From the NCBI GenBank assembly GCA_016926505.1, contig JAFGOM010000037.1, forward strand, positions 1 through 36,056: a DNA stretch of 36,056 nt. The letters run 5' to 3'. Positions 24,685 to 33,112 of the stretch are shown in pieces. The DNA comes from Methanospirillaceae archaeon. GTDB lineage: Archaea > Halobacteriota > Methanomicrobia > Methanomicrobiales > Methanospirillaceae. Position numbers and translations under genes: made by a program. The notes beneath the pieces were generated by a model. That model did no database searches. It was not told the DNA's origin and saw only the letters and a list, made by a program, of their open reading frames with translations. Every line of letters starts with the position of its first letter. Position 1 is the stretch's first letter.

Positions 24685-26217
24685 ATGGTAGACACACAGA
24701 CACTGATGATCAGTCTGCTGATAATTGAAGCACTATTCGCTGCCCTCATGCTCATTATCGCAAAGATTCAGGATAATTATCCGGGTTTTCTGATCTGGTC
24801 AATAAGCCTTGTAGTGCTCACCATATCATCAGTTTTTTTAAGTTTCAGAGGATTTATCCCTGATATCATCTCCATCCTTCTCGGAAATACCCTGTTTCTG
24901 ACCGGTCTTGTCCTGATGGCTGAATCCCTTCACCGCTTCTATACTAATATGCCACTAAACAGGATGTATTACCTGATAATCGTCCCTTTTGTAATTCTTA
25001 TCGGATATTATACCCTGATAGAGGATACCATATCAATCAGGTCATGTATCTTAACATTCTCCTCTGCAATCATCCTTTCATTATCGATCCATATTGTGTA
25101 TCGCAATGCAGCACAGGAGAGAATTCCATCCATCCTGCTTATGGCTTCGCTAACCGGTTTTGTAGCAGTTATGGTGATTCGTGGAGTATTATGGTTCCTG
25201 CGCCCGTTGGGAAGGGATTTTTTCGAGTCTTCGCCTTTAAATATCGGGTTATACATTGCTGCAATAATCGCTCTCATCATTATCACCATCATGTACCTCC
25301 TGCTCCATTTTCATCGTCTCAATACTGAATTACGAAGATCAAACGAGAAAACAAAGAGTCTGCTTGCTGATCTTGATTCCCAAAACCGTGAATTAGAGCA
25401 TCTTGCCTGGCGTTTGCAGACCTTAAATGAAGAACTGGAACAGAAGGTTAAAGAACGGACAAAGAATGTTGAGAATCTCCTGCTTCAGAAGGATCATTTC
25501 ATCAACCAGATCGCGCACGATCTCCGGACCCCTCTGACTTCCCTGGTTGCTCTCGTACCACTCATCAGGAAGAAGATCCGGGATGAAGAAACAACAAAAC
25601 TGGTAGATATCCTGGATCAAAGCATCAAACACCTGCGGAACTGGACTGATCAGATAATCATGATGGCAAAGATTAACCGGCAGAACTCGATTACTGATTA
25701 CGAGGAGTTCAGCCTGGCCGGTCTTGTTGCATATGCACTCAATAAAAATGCGGTACTGATTGCAGATAAAAAGATTACGGTCAGTCTGAACATTCCTGAA
25801 GATCTCACGGTCTGTGTCTCTACAGTTCTGGGAGAAACCATCTTCTCAAATATCATCAGCAATGCAGTGAAGTTCAATTCGACAATGGGTCATATCATTA
25901 TCACCGGAAGTCAGGATAACAAAAATGTCAGGATTACGGTGACAGATACCGGTATCGGAATGAACCGGGAGACCATAGAGAGGATATGGGATGAACTCTA
26001 TGTTGCTGATGAATCACGCAGTGATCCGGAATCTAAAGGGCTTGGTCTCGCCATGGTCAGAAAGATTATAGAGCTTCACGAAGGAACGATCTCTGCCATG
26101 AGTCCGGGACTCTCTCAGGGCTCGACTATCCGGGTAACGCTTCCCCGGTTCTGCCCTGATTTCTATAATATTCCTGATACGGGAACCAAAAAAAGGAATG
26201 AACCTGATATCACATAA
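24685..26217 (+). CDS. Membrane histidine kinase with seven-helix sensor domain
   Basis: A 510-residue sensor kinase. Seven hydrophobic helices fill residues 1-208, resembling 7TM sensor domains of other archaeal kinases. A coiled coil (about 210-268) leads to the H-box INQIAHDLRTPL with phospho-acceptor H278. The ATPase domain has its N box SNIISNAVKFN, G1 DTGIGM and G2 KGLGLAMVRKI. All catalytic motifs are intact, unlike the first gene in the window. No response regulator is adjacent, so its output partner is unknown. GGAG lies 8 bases before the ATG. It is convergent with the methyltransferase gene, 25 bases away. Confidence 0.93.
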   Translation: MVDTQTLMISLLIIEALFAALMLIIAKIQDNYPGFLIWSISLVVLTISSVFLSFRGFIPDIISILLGNTLFLTGLVLMAESLHRFYTNMPLNRMYYLIIVPFVILIGYYTLIEDTISIRSCILTFSSAIILSLSIHIVYRNAAQERIPSILLMASLTGFVAVMVIRGVLWFLRPLGRDFFESSPLNIGLYIAAIIALIIITIMYLLLHFHRLNTELRRSNEKTKSLLADLDSQNRELEHLAWRLQTLNEELEQKVKERTKNVENLLLQKDHFINQIAHDLRTPLTSLVALVPLIRKKIRDEETTKLVDILDQSIKHLRNWTDQIIMMAKINRQNSITDYEEFSLAGLVAYALNKNAVLIADKKITVSLNIPEDLTVCVSTVLGETIFSNIISNAVKFNSTMGHIIITGSQDNKNVRITVTDTGIGMNRETIERIWDELYVADESRSDPESKGLGLAMVRKIIELHEGTISAMSPGLSQGSTIRVTLPRFCPDFYNIPDTGTKKRNEPDIT

Positions 26218-26242
26218 CCCTGGTTTGTGTATTATTCCGGTA

Positions 26243-27064
26243 TTATTGCAATGGAACTGAACCGAAAGCCCTGAAAAACGTGTAACAGAACGTCCCATCC
26301 TTCTCTTTCGTTCTTCGCAACCCCTTCAGGCCCTCGTCCCACCGCTCCTGTGATATCCGGCCTGATGATACTGCTTCACCCTCGACTCCTGCCACCATCG
26401 CGGTAAAGGTCTTCTCGATAAACCCGTCCACGAGATCCGGCCGGGTTGCATCAACATAGACTATCAGTGGTTCTACAGACAGGTCTGCTAACCCGGCCTG
26501 TGAGAGCAGGGGATACAGTTCCCTTCCAATAAGAGCATTCCCGCCTTTTTCAGCCTGCATATCAATTAATACCCGAATCGTCTCCCTGGCTGCATCACTA
26601 TGGGGATAGAATACGGTTGATCCATGATCGCCCTCAATAACCGTTATTGTTCCTCCCGGGACAAGGAGAGAAGTCAGGTGGGCAAGTGTTGCAAGGGGAT
26701 GGACAAGATGCTCAAGAACAAAACAGAGAAAGATATGATCAAAAGAACCTCTCTCAAAGGAAGTATGAGTAATATCCCCCTCCTGAAACACAACATTCGT
26801 AAACCCAGCCCGGATAACCCGTTTCTGTGCCTCACGCAGCGACTCTTTTGAGATATCCATTGAGGTTATCCGGGCACCGGGAGAGTTCCCGGCGAGGAGG
26901 ATGGTCTGGGCACCGATCCCACAACCGGCCTCAAGAACCCGGGCCCCTTTCTCAAACCTGATACCATGATGGAGAAGGGAAGCGAGCGTTCTTGCCTGAT
27001 CTGCAAGCCGGAACCCTTCGACAGGTGAGTATCCATGAACATAATTATGGTTATTTGAGATCAT
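26243..27064 (-). CDS. Class I SAM-dependent methyltransferase
   Basis: A 273-residue methyltransferase of the Methyltransf_11/25 type. Motif I VLEAGCGIGAQT (43-54), SMDISKESL (motif II), EGDITHTSF (motif III) and HIFLCFVLEHL (motif IV) are all clear, followed by LLVPGGTITVIEGDHGS. The substrate-binding C-terminus ends in a hydrophobic segment. The N-terminal YVHGYSPVEGFRLADQA recalls UbiE/arsenite-methyltransferase-like enzymes that act on small molecules, but the substrate cannot be told. TTTTTATAC at 27090-27098 (minus), about 28 bases before the ATG, predicts a leaderless transcript. The neighbours give no functional hint. Confidence 0.88.
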   Translation of the reverse strand: MISNNHNYVHGYSPVEGFRLADQARTLASLLHHGIRFEKGARVLEAGCGIGAQTILLAGNSPGARITSMDISKESLREAQKRVIRAGFTNVVFQEGDITHTSFERGSFDHIFLCFVLEHLVHPLATLAHLTSLLVPGGTITVIEGDHGSTVFYPHSDAARETIRVLIDMQAEKGGNALIGRELYPLLSQAGLADLSVEPLIVYVDATRPDLVDGFIEKTFTAMVAGVEGEAVSSGRISQERWDEGLKGLRRTKEKDGTFCYTFFRAFGSVPLQ

Positions 27065-27089
27065 TGGCGTATATTATTGTAAAATAAAG

Positions 27090-27098
27090 TATAAAAAT
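27090..27098 (-). promoter_or_regulatory. TATA box of the methyltransferase gene
   Basis: The minus strand reads TTTTTATAC within a very A+T-rich stretch. A start near 27066 would leave two bases or none before the ATG. Confidence 0.5.
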
Positions 27099-27225
27099 AA
27101 GCATTCTTACTCTCATGCCCTCTGCATGATACGCAATATGAAGAGAATACCCGGGTTGTATGGCCGGGGAATATCCCGGTCCCCTGCTGATCACGAGTGT
27201 GTATCCATATTCCGTCCGGGTACCG

Positions 27226-27237
27226 GGAAGTACTTCC
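27226..27237. promoter_or_regulatory. 12-bp palindrome upstream of the small CARDB gene
   Basis: GGAAGTACTTCC is self-complementary and is flanked by CCG and GG, giving a slightly longer imperfect hairpin. It lies 61 bases before the CARDB ATG. Operator or leader hairpin are both possible. Confidence 0.3.
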
Positions 27238-27297
27238 GGCATCCTATGGATTCATACCATACCAGCTTCCATATACTAAAAAAGCATACGAGACATC

Positions 27298-27753
27298 ATG
27301 AACAACTACCTATCTTACATGACTGCATTTCTTTTGGTTCTGCTTCTTACCGGTGCATCAGCTAGTGCCGAGACCGCAGCGGACGTTCCGTCACGGCTCC
27401 CCCTCCCCTGTGACCTCGCTGACTTACAGATCGTTTCTGCGTTTATACCGTCAGCCGGGGGAGCAGGCCAGAACCTGACAGTCAGCATGGTTATCGCCAA
27501 TACAGGACTCACCCCGTCACCTGAGGTCCCGGTCCGGGTTACCCTTCCCAACGGAAAAACGGTCAATATCACGGCTGCTATCCCGGCCCTTGACGCAGGG
27601 GAGAAGAAACGGATAGTCATTGCGGTCTTTATCCCGAAAGGAACGACCGGGAACAATCAACTCTCTCTCGTGGTGGATCCGGAAAAGACCGTCGATGAGT
27701 GTTCCCGTTCTGATAATCATGCATCAGGTCCGTTCAGGATAATATCAGTATAA
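27298..27753 (+). CDS. Small exported CARDB domain protein
   Basis: A 151-residue secreted protein. The signal peptide (MNNYLSYMTAFLLVLLL, cleaved near ASASAETA) is followed by one CARDB domain (about 40-150): DLADLQIVSAFIPSAGGAGQ, VSMVIANTGLTPSPEVPVRV and VVDPEKTVDECSRSDN are the family's first, middle and last strands. Such domains occur alone or repeated in archaeal surface proteins and act in cohesion; no enzymatic part is present. Two cysteines (about 39 and 140) might form a disulfide. It is a single-gene unit. Confidence 0.85.
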   Translation: MNNYLSYMTAFLLVLLLTGASASAETAADVPSRLPLPCDLADLQIVSAFIPSAGGAGQNLTVSMVIANTGLTPSPEVPVRVTLPNGKTVNITAAIPALDAGEKKRIVIAVFIPKGTTGNNQLSLVVDPEKTVDECSRSDNHASGPFRIISV

Positions 27754-27928
27754 TTCCTTTTATCCTGCAGATATCACCAGTGATGGCGGGGAGCAGATCT
27801 GATCCTTTTTTCCGGTTACCCGCCCGGAACACAACCCCATTCACCGGCATTCCCCATAAAGCAGCAGATATCCGGGCAAGAACCCGGTATTATCAGCAGT
27901 ACAAGGCTGTACCATAGAGCCGGGCATA

Positions 27929-27948
27929 ACTTCGTATAATGTCGAAGT
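27929..27948. promoter_or_regulatory. Inverted repeat operator before the mevalonate operon
   Basis: ACTTCG (27929-27934) and CGAAGT (27943-27948) are exact inverted repeats with an 8-base spacer, just upstream of the TATA box. The first gene downstream is an HTH protein, so an autoregulatory operator is likely. Confidence 0.45.
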
Positions 27949-27958
27949 GATATACGTT

Positions 27959-27968
27959 AATTATATAC
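27959..27968 (+). promoter_or_regulatory. TATA box of the mevalonate operon
   Basis: AATTATATAC lies 25-34 bases before the first ATG (27993), so transcription should begin at or next to the start codon. Confidence 0.55.
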
Positions 27969-27992
27969 ACGAACACAGTAACCTGTATAGGC

Positions 27993-28703
27993 ATGGAACC
28001 GGGACTTCGCCATCGTATGGCAGAGAAGATGGCGGGGGACGTTACCCTGTCGGATTCACCGGGAAAAGCCCTGAAAAAATGGCGTGTCAATTATGGCATC
28101 TCCCAGGGAGACCTTGCTCTCCACCTGGGAGTATCACCATCAGTCATCAGTGATTACGAGAGTGGACGGAGAAAGAGTCCGGGAACAGCAATCGTCGGTA
28201 AGATTATTGAGACCATTCTTTGCATCGATGAGGAGCGGGGAGGCACGTACATGCAGAAGTTTTGTACGATGCTCACTCTGGATACCCCAAAAGATGTCAT
28301 CTATGACCTGTATGACTACTCTGCACCACTGAAGATCCAACTCTTTGCAGACAGTATCGAGGCTGAAATCCTCTATGGAAAGACTGAGCTGTCGATATAT
28401 GGGTATACCATTGTAGATAGCCTAAAGGCAATACTGACGCTGTCAGCGAACGAATTTAACCAGATCTATGGATGGAGTACAGAGCGGGCATTGATCTTTA
28501 CCGGTGTATCAAACGGGAAGTCACCCATGGTGGCAATCAGGGTAACACCCTTTAAGCCCAGGTGTGTGGTTCTCCACGGCATATCAGCAGTCCAGGTACA
28601 TCCCATTGTACCAAAACTGGCAGAAAGGGACCAGGTAACCCTGATGTGCACCAGGATGCCAATCGAACAGATAATACAACGACTACGGGAAGAAAAATGG
28701 TAG
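27993..28703 (+). CDS. HTH regulator heading the mevalonate operon (COG1709-like)
   Basis: A 236-residue Cro/cI-family regulator. The helix-turn-helix is at about 35-62 ([31 protein letters not shown]). The remaining 170 residues have no domain I can name, but this arrangement is conserved upstream of archaeal HMG-CoA synthase genes. Its last 7 bases overlap the HMG-CoA synthase start, so the two are made together. It probably controls this operon through the inverted repeat at 27929-27948; ligand is unknown, perhaps an isoprenoid intermediate. The leaderless start at ATG 27993 fits the TATA position. Confidence 0.82.
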   Translation: MEPGLRHRMAEKMAGDVTLSDSPGKALKKWRVNYGISQGDLALHLGVSPSVISDYESGRRKSPGTAIVGKIIETILCIDEERGGTYMQKFCTMLTLDTPKDVIYDLYDYSAPLKIQLFADSIEAEILYGKTELSIYGYTIVDSLKAILTLSANEFNQIYGWSTERALIFTGVSNGKSPMVAIRVTPFKPRCVVLHGISAVQVHPIVPKLAERDQVTLMCTRMPIEQIIQRLREEKW

Positions 28704-29749
28704 GAATCATTTCATATGGTGCGTATATCCCCAGGTACCGGATACGCGTTGAAGAGATCGCACGGGTATGGGGAGCGAACGGCACAGAGATTTCAAAGGG
28801 TCTTGGAGTGTATGAAAAATCACTCCCTGATCTTGATGAGGACACGGCAACAATATCTGTCGAGGCTGCACGTGCAGCACTTGCACGGAGAACGGTCGAT
28901 CCGGGAGAGATTAAAGCGGTCTATGTCGGCTCAGAGTCACATCCCTATGCAGTCAAACCGACCGCAGCAACCGTCGGTGAGGCGATCGGGGCTACTCCGG
29001 TGATGACTGCGGCAGACTATGAATTTGCCTGTAAAGCCGGGACTGCAGCAGTGCAGACCTGCATGGGACTTGTCAAGAGTGGAATGATCCCATATGGTAT
29101 TGCCATTGGTGCAGATATTGCCCAGGGAGAACCGGGTGATGCTTTAGAGTATACCGCAGCTGCCGGAGGTGCTGCTCTTATTATCGGGAACAGAGATCCT
29201 ATCGCAGATCTCAATTACACCTGTTCATACACAACCGATACCCCTGACTTCTGGAGACGTGAAGGAAAACCCTTCCCCAGGCACGGGGGAAGATTCACCG
29301 GGGATCCCGGGTATTTCAAACATGTTCTCGGATCCTCACGAATGCTTCTTTCAGATCTGGGAACAAAACCTGGCGATTACGACTATGCGGTATTTCATCA
29401 GCCGAACGGCAAATTCCCGGTACGGGCTGCAGATATCCTTGGTTTCTCCCGGGAACAGATAAAACCCGGTCTTGTTGTTCCCTACCTTGGAAATACCTAC
29501 TCGGGAGCGTCCATGGTAGGACTCTGTGCAACCCTGGATATCGCCCGGCCCGGGGATCGGATCTTTATGACCAGTTATGGCTCGGGAGCTGGCGGAGATT
29601 CCTTTGATATCACGGTCACTGATGTTATCGATTCTGATCAGTTCAACCGTGATGCTGCCCCGACAGTGGCGGATATGCTGAAAGACAAGAAGATGGTTGA
29701 TTATGCGGTGTATGCCAAACACAAAGGGAAAGTGGTGATGATGGAATGA
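28697..29749 (+). CDS. Hydroxymethylglutaryl-CoA synthase (archaeal)
   Basis: A 350-residue HMG-CoA synthase, condensing acetyl-CoA and acetoacetyl-CoA in the mevalonate pathway for archaeal lipids. The start at [16 protein letters not shown] is the family N-terminus; an upstream extension of the frame to 28562 would overlap the regulator by 140 bases and is rejected. Catalytic E80 (VGSES), C112 (EFACKAGT) and H234 (FHQPNGKF) are present. In methanogens this enzyme forms a channelling complex with the thiolase and DUF35 proteins encoded next. Overlap with the regulator is 7 bases and with the thiolase 4 bases. Confidence 0.95.
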   Translation: MVGIISYGAYIPRYRIRVEEIARVWGANGTEISKGLGVYEKSLPDLDEDTATISVEAARAALARRTVDPGEIKAVYVGSESHPYAVKPTAATVGEAIGATPVMTAADYEFACKAGTAAVQTCMGLVKSGMIPYGIAIGADIAQGEPGDALEYTAAAGGAALIIGNRDPIADLNYTCSYTTDTPDFWRREGKPFPRHGGRFTGDPGYFKHVLGSSRMLLSDLGTKPGDYDYAVFHQPNGKFPVRAADILGFSREQIKPGLVVPYLGNTYSGASMVGLCATLDIARPGDRIFMTSYGSGAGGDSFDITVTDVIDSDQFNRDAAPTVADMLKDKKMVDYAVYAKHKGKVVMME

Positions 29750-30909
29750 GAGATGTTGCAGTAATCGGGGTCGGTTGTACAAAATTCGGCGAGAAATGGG
29801 ATACATCGTTTCGCAACCTCTTTGTTGAGGCAGGGGGACTCGCGTTAGAGGATGGAAACCTGTCAGGAGACCAGATCGAGGAGATCTTTGTCGGGAACAT
29901 GAGTGCAGGCAGATTTGTCGAGCAGGAGCATGTCGGTGCCCTTATCGCTGATTATGCAGGACTTGCTACTGATAATATCCCTTCAACACGTGTCGAAGCT
30001 GCCTGTGCATCAGGAGGGCTGGCGTTCCGGCAGGCATATACCACGGTGGCGAGCGGTATGGCTGATGTCGTCGTTGCAGCAGGTGTCGAGAAGATGACTG
30101 ATGTCGGTACTGAGATGACAACCGATGTCCTTGCTGCGGCGGCAGACCGTGAATGGGAAGGAATCGCCGGGGCAACCTTCCCGGGACTCTATGCCATGAT
30201 AGCGACGCTCTACATGGACCGGTATGGTCTCACACGGGAACAACTCGCCCAGGTTGCCGTCAAAAACCATGCAAACGGTGAAAAGAATCCCAATGCACAG
30301 TTCAGAAAAGCGATAACCCTTGATACAGTCTTACAATCAACCCTGGTTGCGGATCCCCTGCGGCTCTTTGACTGTTCACCGGTGACAGACGGAGCGGCAG
30401 CAGTAATTCTTGCTCCCCTGGAGCGTGCACGGGAATTCACTGATACTCCGGTCAGGGTTTTAGGATCATCCCAGGCTTCCAGCACCATCGCTCTCCATGA
30501 CCGCAGGGATATCTGTACCCTTGATGCAACGGTGGCCGCAGGAAACCGTGTCTTTGAGATGGCAAAGGTAGAGAGGAAAGATATTGGGTTTATTGAGGTT
30601 CATGACTGCTTTACCATCGCAGAGCTCTGTGCTATCGAGGATCTCGGGTTCTGCAAAAAAGGAGAGGCAGGAAAACTGACCGAGGAAGGGGTAACTGCAT
30701 TAAACGGCTCCCTGCCGGTAAACCCGAGCGGGGGACTCAAAGCCTGTGGTCATCCGGTCGGGGCTACCGGTATCAAGCAGGTGTATGAAGTTGTCAGACA
30801 ACTGCGTGGTGAAGCAGAAGGAAGACAGATAGATGCAGATATCGGTATGACCCACAATGTCGGGGGAACCGGTGCTACTGTCGTCTGCTCCATATTAGGG
30901 AGGGTATAA
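29746..30909 (+). CDS. Acetyl-CoA C-acetyltransferase (thiolase)
   Basis: A 387-residue archaeal thiolase that makes acetoacetyl-CoA from two acetyl-CoA. Nucleophile C87 is in VEAACASGG, the His of EVHDCF is near 285, and the C-terminal [17 protein letters not shown] holds the active-site Cys/His motif. Together with HMG-CoA synthase and DUF35 it forms the first steps of the mevalonate pathway; complex formation is known for a methanogen homologue and inferred here. Start overlaps the previous gene by ATGA. Confidence 0.95.
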   Translation: MRDVAVIGVGCTKFGEKWDTSFRNLFVEAGGLALEDGNLSGDQIEEIFVGNMSAGRFVEQEHVGALIADYAGLATDNIPSTRVEAACASGGLAFRQAYTTVASGMADVVVAAGVEKMTDVGTEMTTDVLAAAADREWEGIAGATFPGLYAMIATLYMDRYGLTREQLAQVAVKNHANGEKNPNAQFRKAITLDTVLQSTLVADPLRLFDCSPVTDGAAAVILAPLERAREFTDTPVRVLGSSQASSTIALHDRRDICTLDATVAAGNRVFEMAKVERKDIGFIEVHDCFTIAELCAIEDLGFCKKGEAGKLTEEGVTALNGSLPVNPSGGLKACGHPVGATGIKQVYEVVRQLRGEAEGRQIDADIGMTHNVGGTGATVVCSILGRV

Positions 30910-30910
30910 C

Positions 30911-31300
30911 ATGACCGTTCCGCGTTTCTGGAGAAAACAACAGAGCAGGTATAATCTTATCGGCACCACATGTTCCACCTGTGGACAGTACTTCTATCCT
31001 CCCCGGAATTTCTGCCCGGAATGCCGGCGGGATGGAAAGATAAACGAGCATAAATTCAAAGGAACGGGAAAGGTTGTGACATACTCCATTATACGGAGTG
31101 CAAGCGACCAGTTCTCGTTACTGACCCCGTACGTCATTGCCATCATCGAGCTGGATGAAGGATGCCGGCTCACATCACAGGTTATCTGTGAAATAGATGC
31201 AGTCTACATCGGGATGCCGGTGAAGCAGACATTCCGTCGTCTTGGAACCGATGGTGGCAGTGGTGCTATTTTTTACGGAACCAAGTTCATTCCTGCGTAA
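30911..31300 (+). CDS. DUF35 zinc-ribbon/OB-fold protein of the thiolase-HMGCS complex
   Basis: A 129-residue protein of the DUF35 (OB-fold acyl-CoA-associated) family. The rubredoxin-like zinc site is C21-x2-C24 and C35-x2-C38, followed by a short linker and the OB barrel (KGTGKVVTYSIIR, YVIAIIELDEGCRLTSQV). In methanogens this protein bridges thiolase and HMG-CoA synthase and shares their CoA-binding site, so acetoacetyl-CoA is passed directly. It starts one base after the thiolase stop and its own stop codon sits in a terminator hairpin. Confidence 0.93.
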   Translation: MTVPRFWRKQQSRYNLIGTTCSTCGQYFYPPRNFCPECRRDGKINEHKFKGTGKVVTYSIIRSASDQFSLLTPYVIAIIELDEGCRLTSQVICEIDAVYIGMPVKQTFRRLGTDGGSGAIFYGTKFIPA

Positions 31301-31318
31301 GCAGGGAAGATTCTTTTT
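31290..31318 (+). terminator. Terminator of the mevalonate operon
   Basis: A 7-bp stem (31290-31296 with 31301-31307, one G-U pair) closed by a GUAA tetraloop is followed by a T6 run (31313-31318). The DUF35 stop codon TAA lies in the loop (31298-31300). Confidence 0.55.
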
Positions 31319-31727
31319 TCGAATCAGTATACCCTTATTTTTCAGCTCCTTTCAGAGGTAAAAAACCGGGATGGGACCTCGATTCAGATCAGCGTAGTAC
31401 TATGTGAGAATACGAAAACCCGGTTTTTGAAATTCCGACCGGTCCGGTCCCATGAATGGGATTGACCCTGAGAGGAATGGAAACCTGCGCATGCTTTTTT
31501 TATCATCCTGAATCGTGTATATCAGGATAAAAGGAAAGATACTAAGAGAACAATGATTTTTGTGATATTATTTCGCTGATTTTTTACGGGAAAAAATATA
31601 TCCTTCAATAATAGTCAGAATCGGTAAAAATCCCACCCATTATTTCTAAAAGTGGTTTTGTTCATGTATCTGGCAGGAAATCAAAGAGATGCCTAAATAA
31701 TAATTTAAATTGATTTTTTTGAAAAAT
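31301..31727 (+). other. Intergenic region between mevalonate and glycine betaine operons
   Basis: 427 bases without a convincing long gene. The first part holds the operon terminator. The middle (31355-31501) contains long inverted repeats and ends in a T-run, listed as a candidate RNA. The right part (31640-31727) is very A+T-rich and includes TATA-like TTTAAAT (31704-31710) for the transporter genes. Confidence 0.5.
31355..31501 (+). ncRNA. Candidate structured RNA with pseudoknot-like pairing
   Basis: AAAAACCGGG (31361-31370) pairs perfectly with CCCGGTTTTT (31419-31428), and directly adjoining ATGGGACC (31371-31378) pairs perfectly with GGTCCCAT (31446-31453). The order of arms makes the two helices cross, as in a pseudoknot. 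A TATA-like AGTATACCC is at 31326-31334 and a T7 run ends the region at 31495-31501. I know no family with this layout; alternative hairpins such as CCCATGAATGGG compete. Confidence 0.25.
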
Positions 31728-31898
31728 ATGCTGTTTAATGAGAGATTTAAGATGAGAGTAACCGGAAAACCCCGAATAAAAGACACACGTATCATAAAGC
31801 GGGATTATTTAGCCATATTAAAAGAAAATGCGACGCATAACGCTTATCTGTATTCACCGGAAAGTATCTGTGAGCTGGAAAATCCGGGATTAAGATGA
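31728..31898 (+). CDS. Putative 56-aa protein coupled to the glycine betaine transporter genes
   Basis: A short basic ORF (MLFNERFKMRVTGKPRIKD to ENPGLR) whose TGA overlaps the ATG of the transporter ATPase gene (ATGA). Start is unsure: ATG 31728, ATG 31752 (48 codons, GAGAG 7 bases upstream) or TTG 31710. No signal peptide or family is recognised. The upstream region is so A+T-rich that the TATA box cannot be fixed. It might be a regulatory leader ORF. Confidence 0.4.
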   Translation: MLFNERFKMRVTGKPRIKDTRIIKRDYLAILKENATHNAYLYSPESICELENPGLR

Positions 31899-33112
31899 AT
31901 AACGAGAGAGAGATAAAGGGCCAGCCGATTATTGAGGTTGTAAACCTGACAAAAATTTTCGGTCCGAAACCAAACAAAATTCTTCCCCTGTTAAAGGAGG
32001 GATATAACCGGAGCGAGATCCAGGAAAAGACCAGACATGTCGTTGCATTACATAACCTTTCTTTCTCGGTGCTTCAGGGTGAGATATTTGTTTTGATGGG
32101 CCTTTCCGGTTGTGGAAAATCTACCCTTCTCAGATGTATTAACCGGCTCATACATCCGACAACGGGTGCCATCCGGCTCGAGGGAGAAGATATTGCAAAG
32201 GCTTCAGAAGAACACATGCGTGATATCCGTCGTCATCGGATGGGGATGGTGTTTCAGAGTTTTGCCCTCCTTCCTCACCGATCAGTTCTGGACAATGTCA
32301 GATTCGGACTGGATATTCAGGGAGTACCACCGGAAGAACAGATCAGGAAGGCTCAGGAAGCACTTGACCTTGTCGGGCTGACCGGATACGAACGATCATA
32401 CCCAGACCAGTTATCAGGAGGGATGAAACAGCGGGTTGGTCTTGCACGGGCACTGGCAAGTTCACCTGATATCCTCCTCATGGATGAAGCATTCTCTGCA
32501 CTCGACCCCCTCATCAGAAGAGATATGCAGAATGAATTGTTGGATCTTCAGGACAGGCTTGAAAAGACGATCATCTTTGTCACCCATGATCTGGATGAAG
32601 CATTAAAACTGGGTTCGCGTATTGCCCTGATGAAAGCAGGTGAGATCATCCAGATCGGTACACCGGAAGAGATCCTGATTCAGCCCGAGAATGAATATGT
32701 AGAGAGGTTTGTGGAGGATGTGGATTTGTCACGGGTATTAACCGCAAAAGACGTAATGAAAATACCAGATCCTATGATCCATGTTACTTCAGGACCACGG
32801 GTAGCTCTTCGCATGATGAAGGAAGCAGGGATATCAAGTATCTTTGTCGTGGCAAAAAACCGGGAACTAAAAGGAATAATTACTGCGGAAGATGCATTAT
32901 CTGCCTGTAAACAGAACCAATCTCTTCAGGATATCATCAGTGATGATATTATTTCCATCTCTCTGGATACGCCGGTAGCAGAGATTATTCCGGTTATTGC
33001 CGATAGCAGGCTTCCTATTGCGGTAATCAACGAAGAAAAAAGACTGAAGGGAGTAATTGTCAGGGGCTCGGTTCTTGCCGCTCTCGGACGAACACGGTGT
33101 GATGAACCATGA
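31895..33112 (+). CDS. opuAA: Glycine betaine/proline ABC transporter ATPase with CBS domains
   Basis: A 405-residue ATPase of the ProV/OpuAA family, powering osmolyte uptake. Walker A GLSGCGKST (69-77), the Q-loop VFQSFALLPHRS, signature LSGGMKQR and Walker B ILLMDEAFSALD are intact. The N-terminal insert between IFG and VAL is typical of ProV. Two CBS motifs occupy about 285-400 (TAKDVMKI..., ISDDIISISLDTP...); in related transporters CBS domains sense ionic strength or nucleotides. It overlaps both neighbours by 4 bases. Confidence 0.95.
   Translation: MNNEREIKGQPIIEVVNLTKIFGPKPNKILPLLKEGYNRSEIQEKTRHVVALHNLSFSVLQGEIFVLMGLSGCGKSTLLRCINRLIHPTTGAIRLEGEDIAKASEEHMRDIRRHRMGMVFQSFALLPHRSVLDNVRFGLDIQGVPPEEQIRKAQEALDLVGLTGYERSYPDQLSGGMKQRVGLARALASSPDILLMDEAFSALDPLIRRDMQNELLDLQDRLEKTIIFVTHDLDEALKLGSRIALMKAGEIIQIGTPEEILIQPENEYVERFVEDVDLSRVLTAKDVMKIPDPMIHVTSGPRVALRMMKEAGISSIFVVAKNRELKGIITAEDALSACKQNQSLQDIISDDIISISLDTPVAEIIPVIADSRLPIAVINEEKRLKGVIVRGSVLAALGRTRCDEP

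Noticed and set aside
27783-27917. 44-codon ORF between the CARDB gene and the HTH gene
   Set aside because: No ribosome site, no coupling to a neighbour, composition not protein-like.
27926-27942. 17 bases identical to one arm plus half spacer of the phage P1 loxP site
   Set aside because: The second 13-bp arm is absent (only CGAAGT fits) and nothing else suggests phage or engineered DNA. The local inverted repeat is better explained as an operator.
28562-28696. N-terminal extension of HMG-CoA synthase into the regulator gene
   Set aside because: It is the other-frame shadow of the regulator; the family begins at MVGIISYG.
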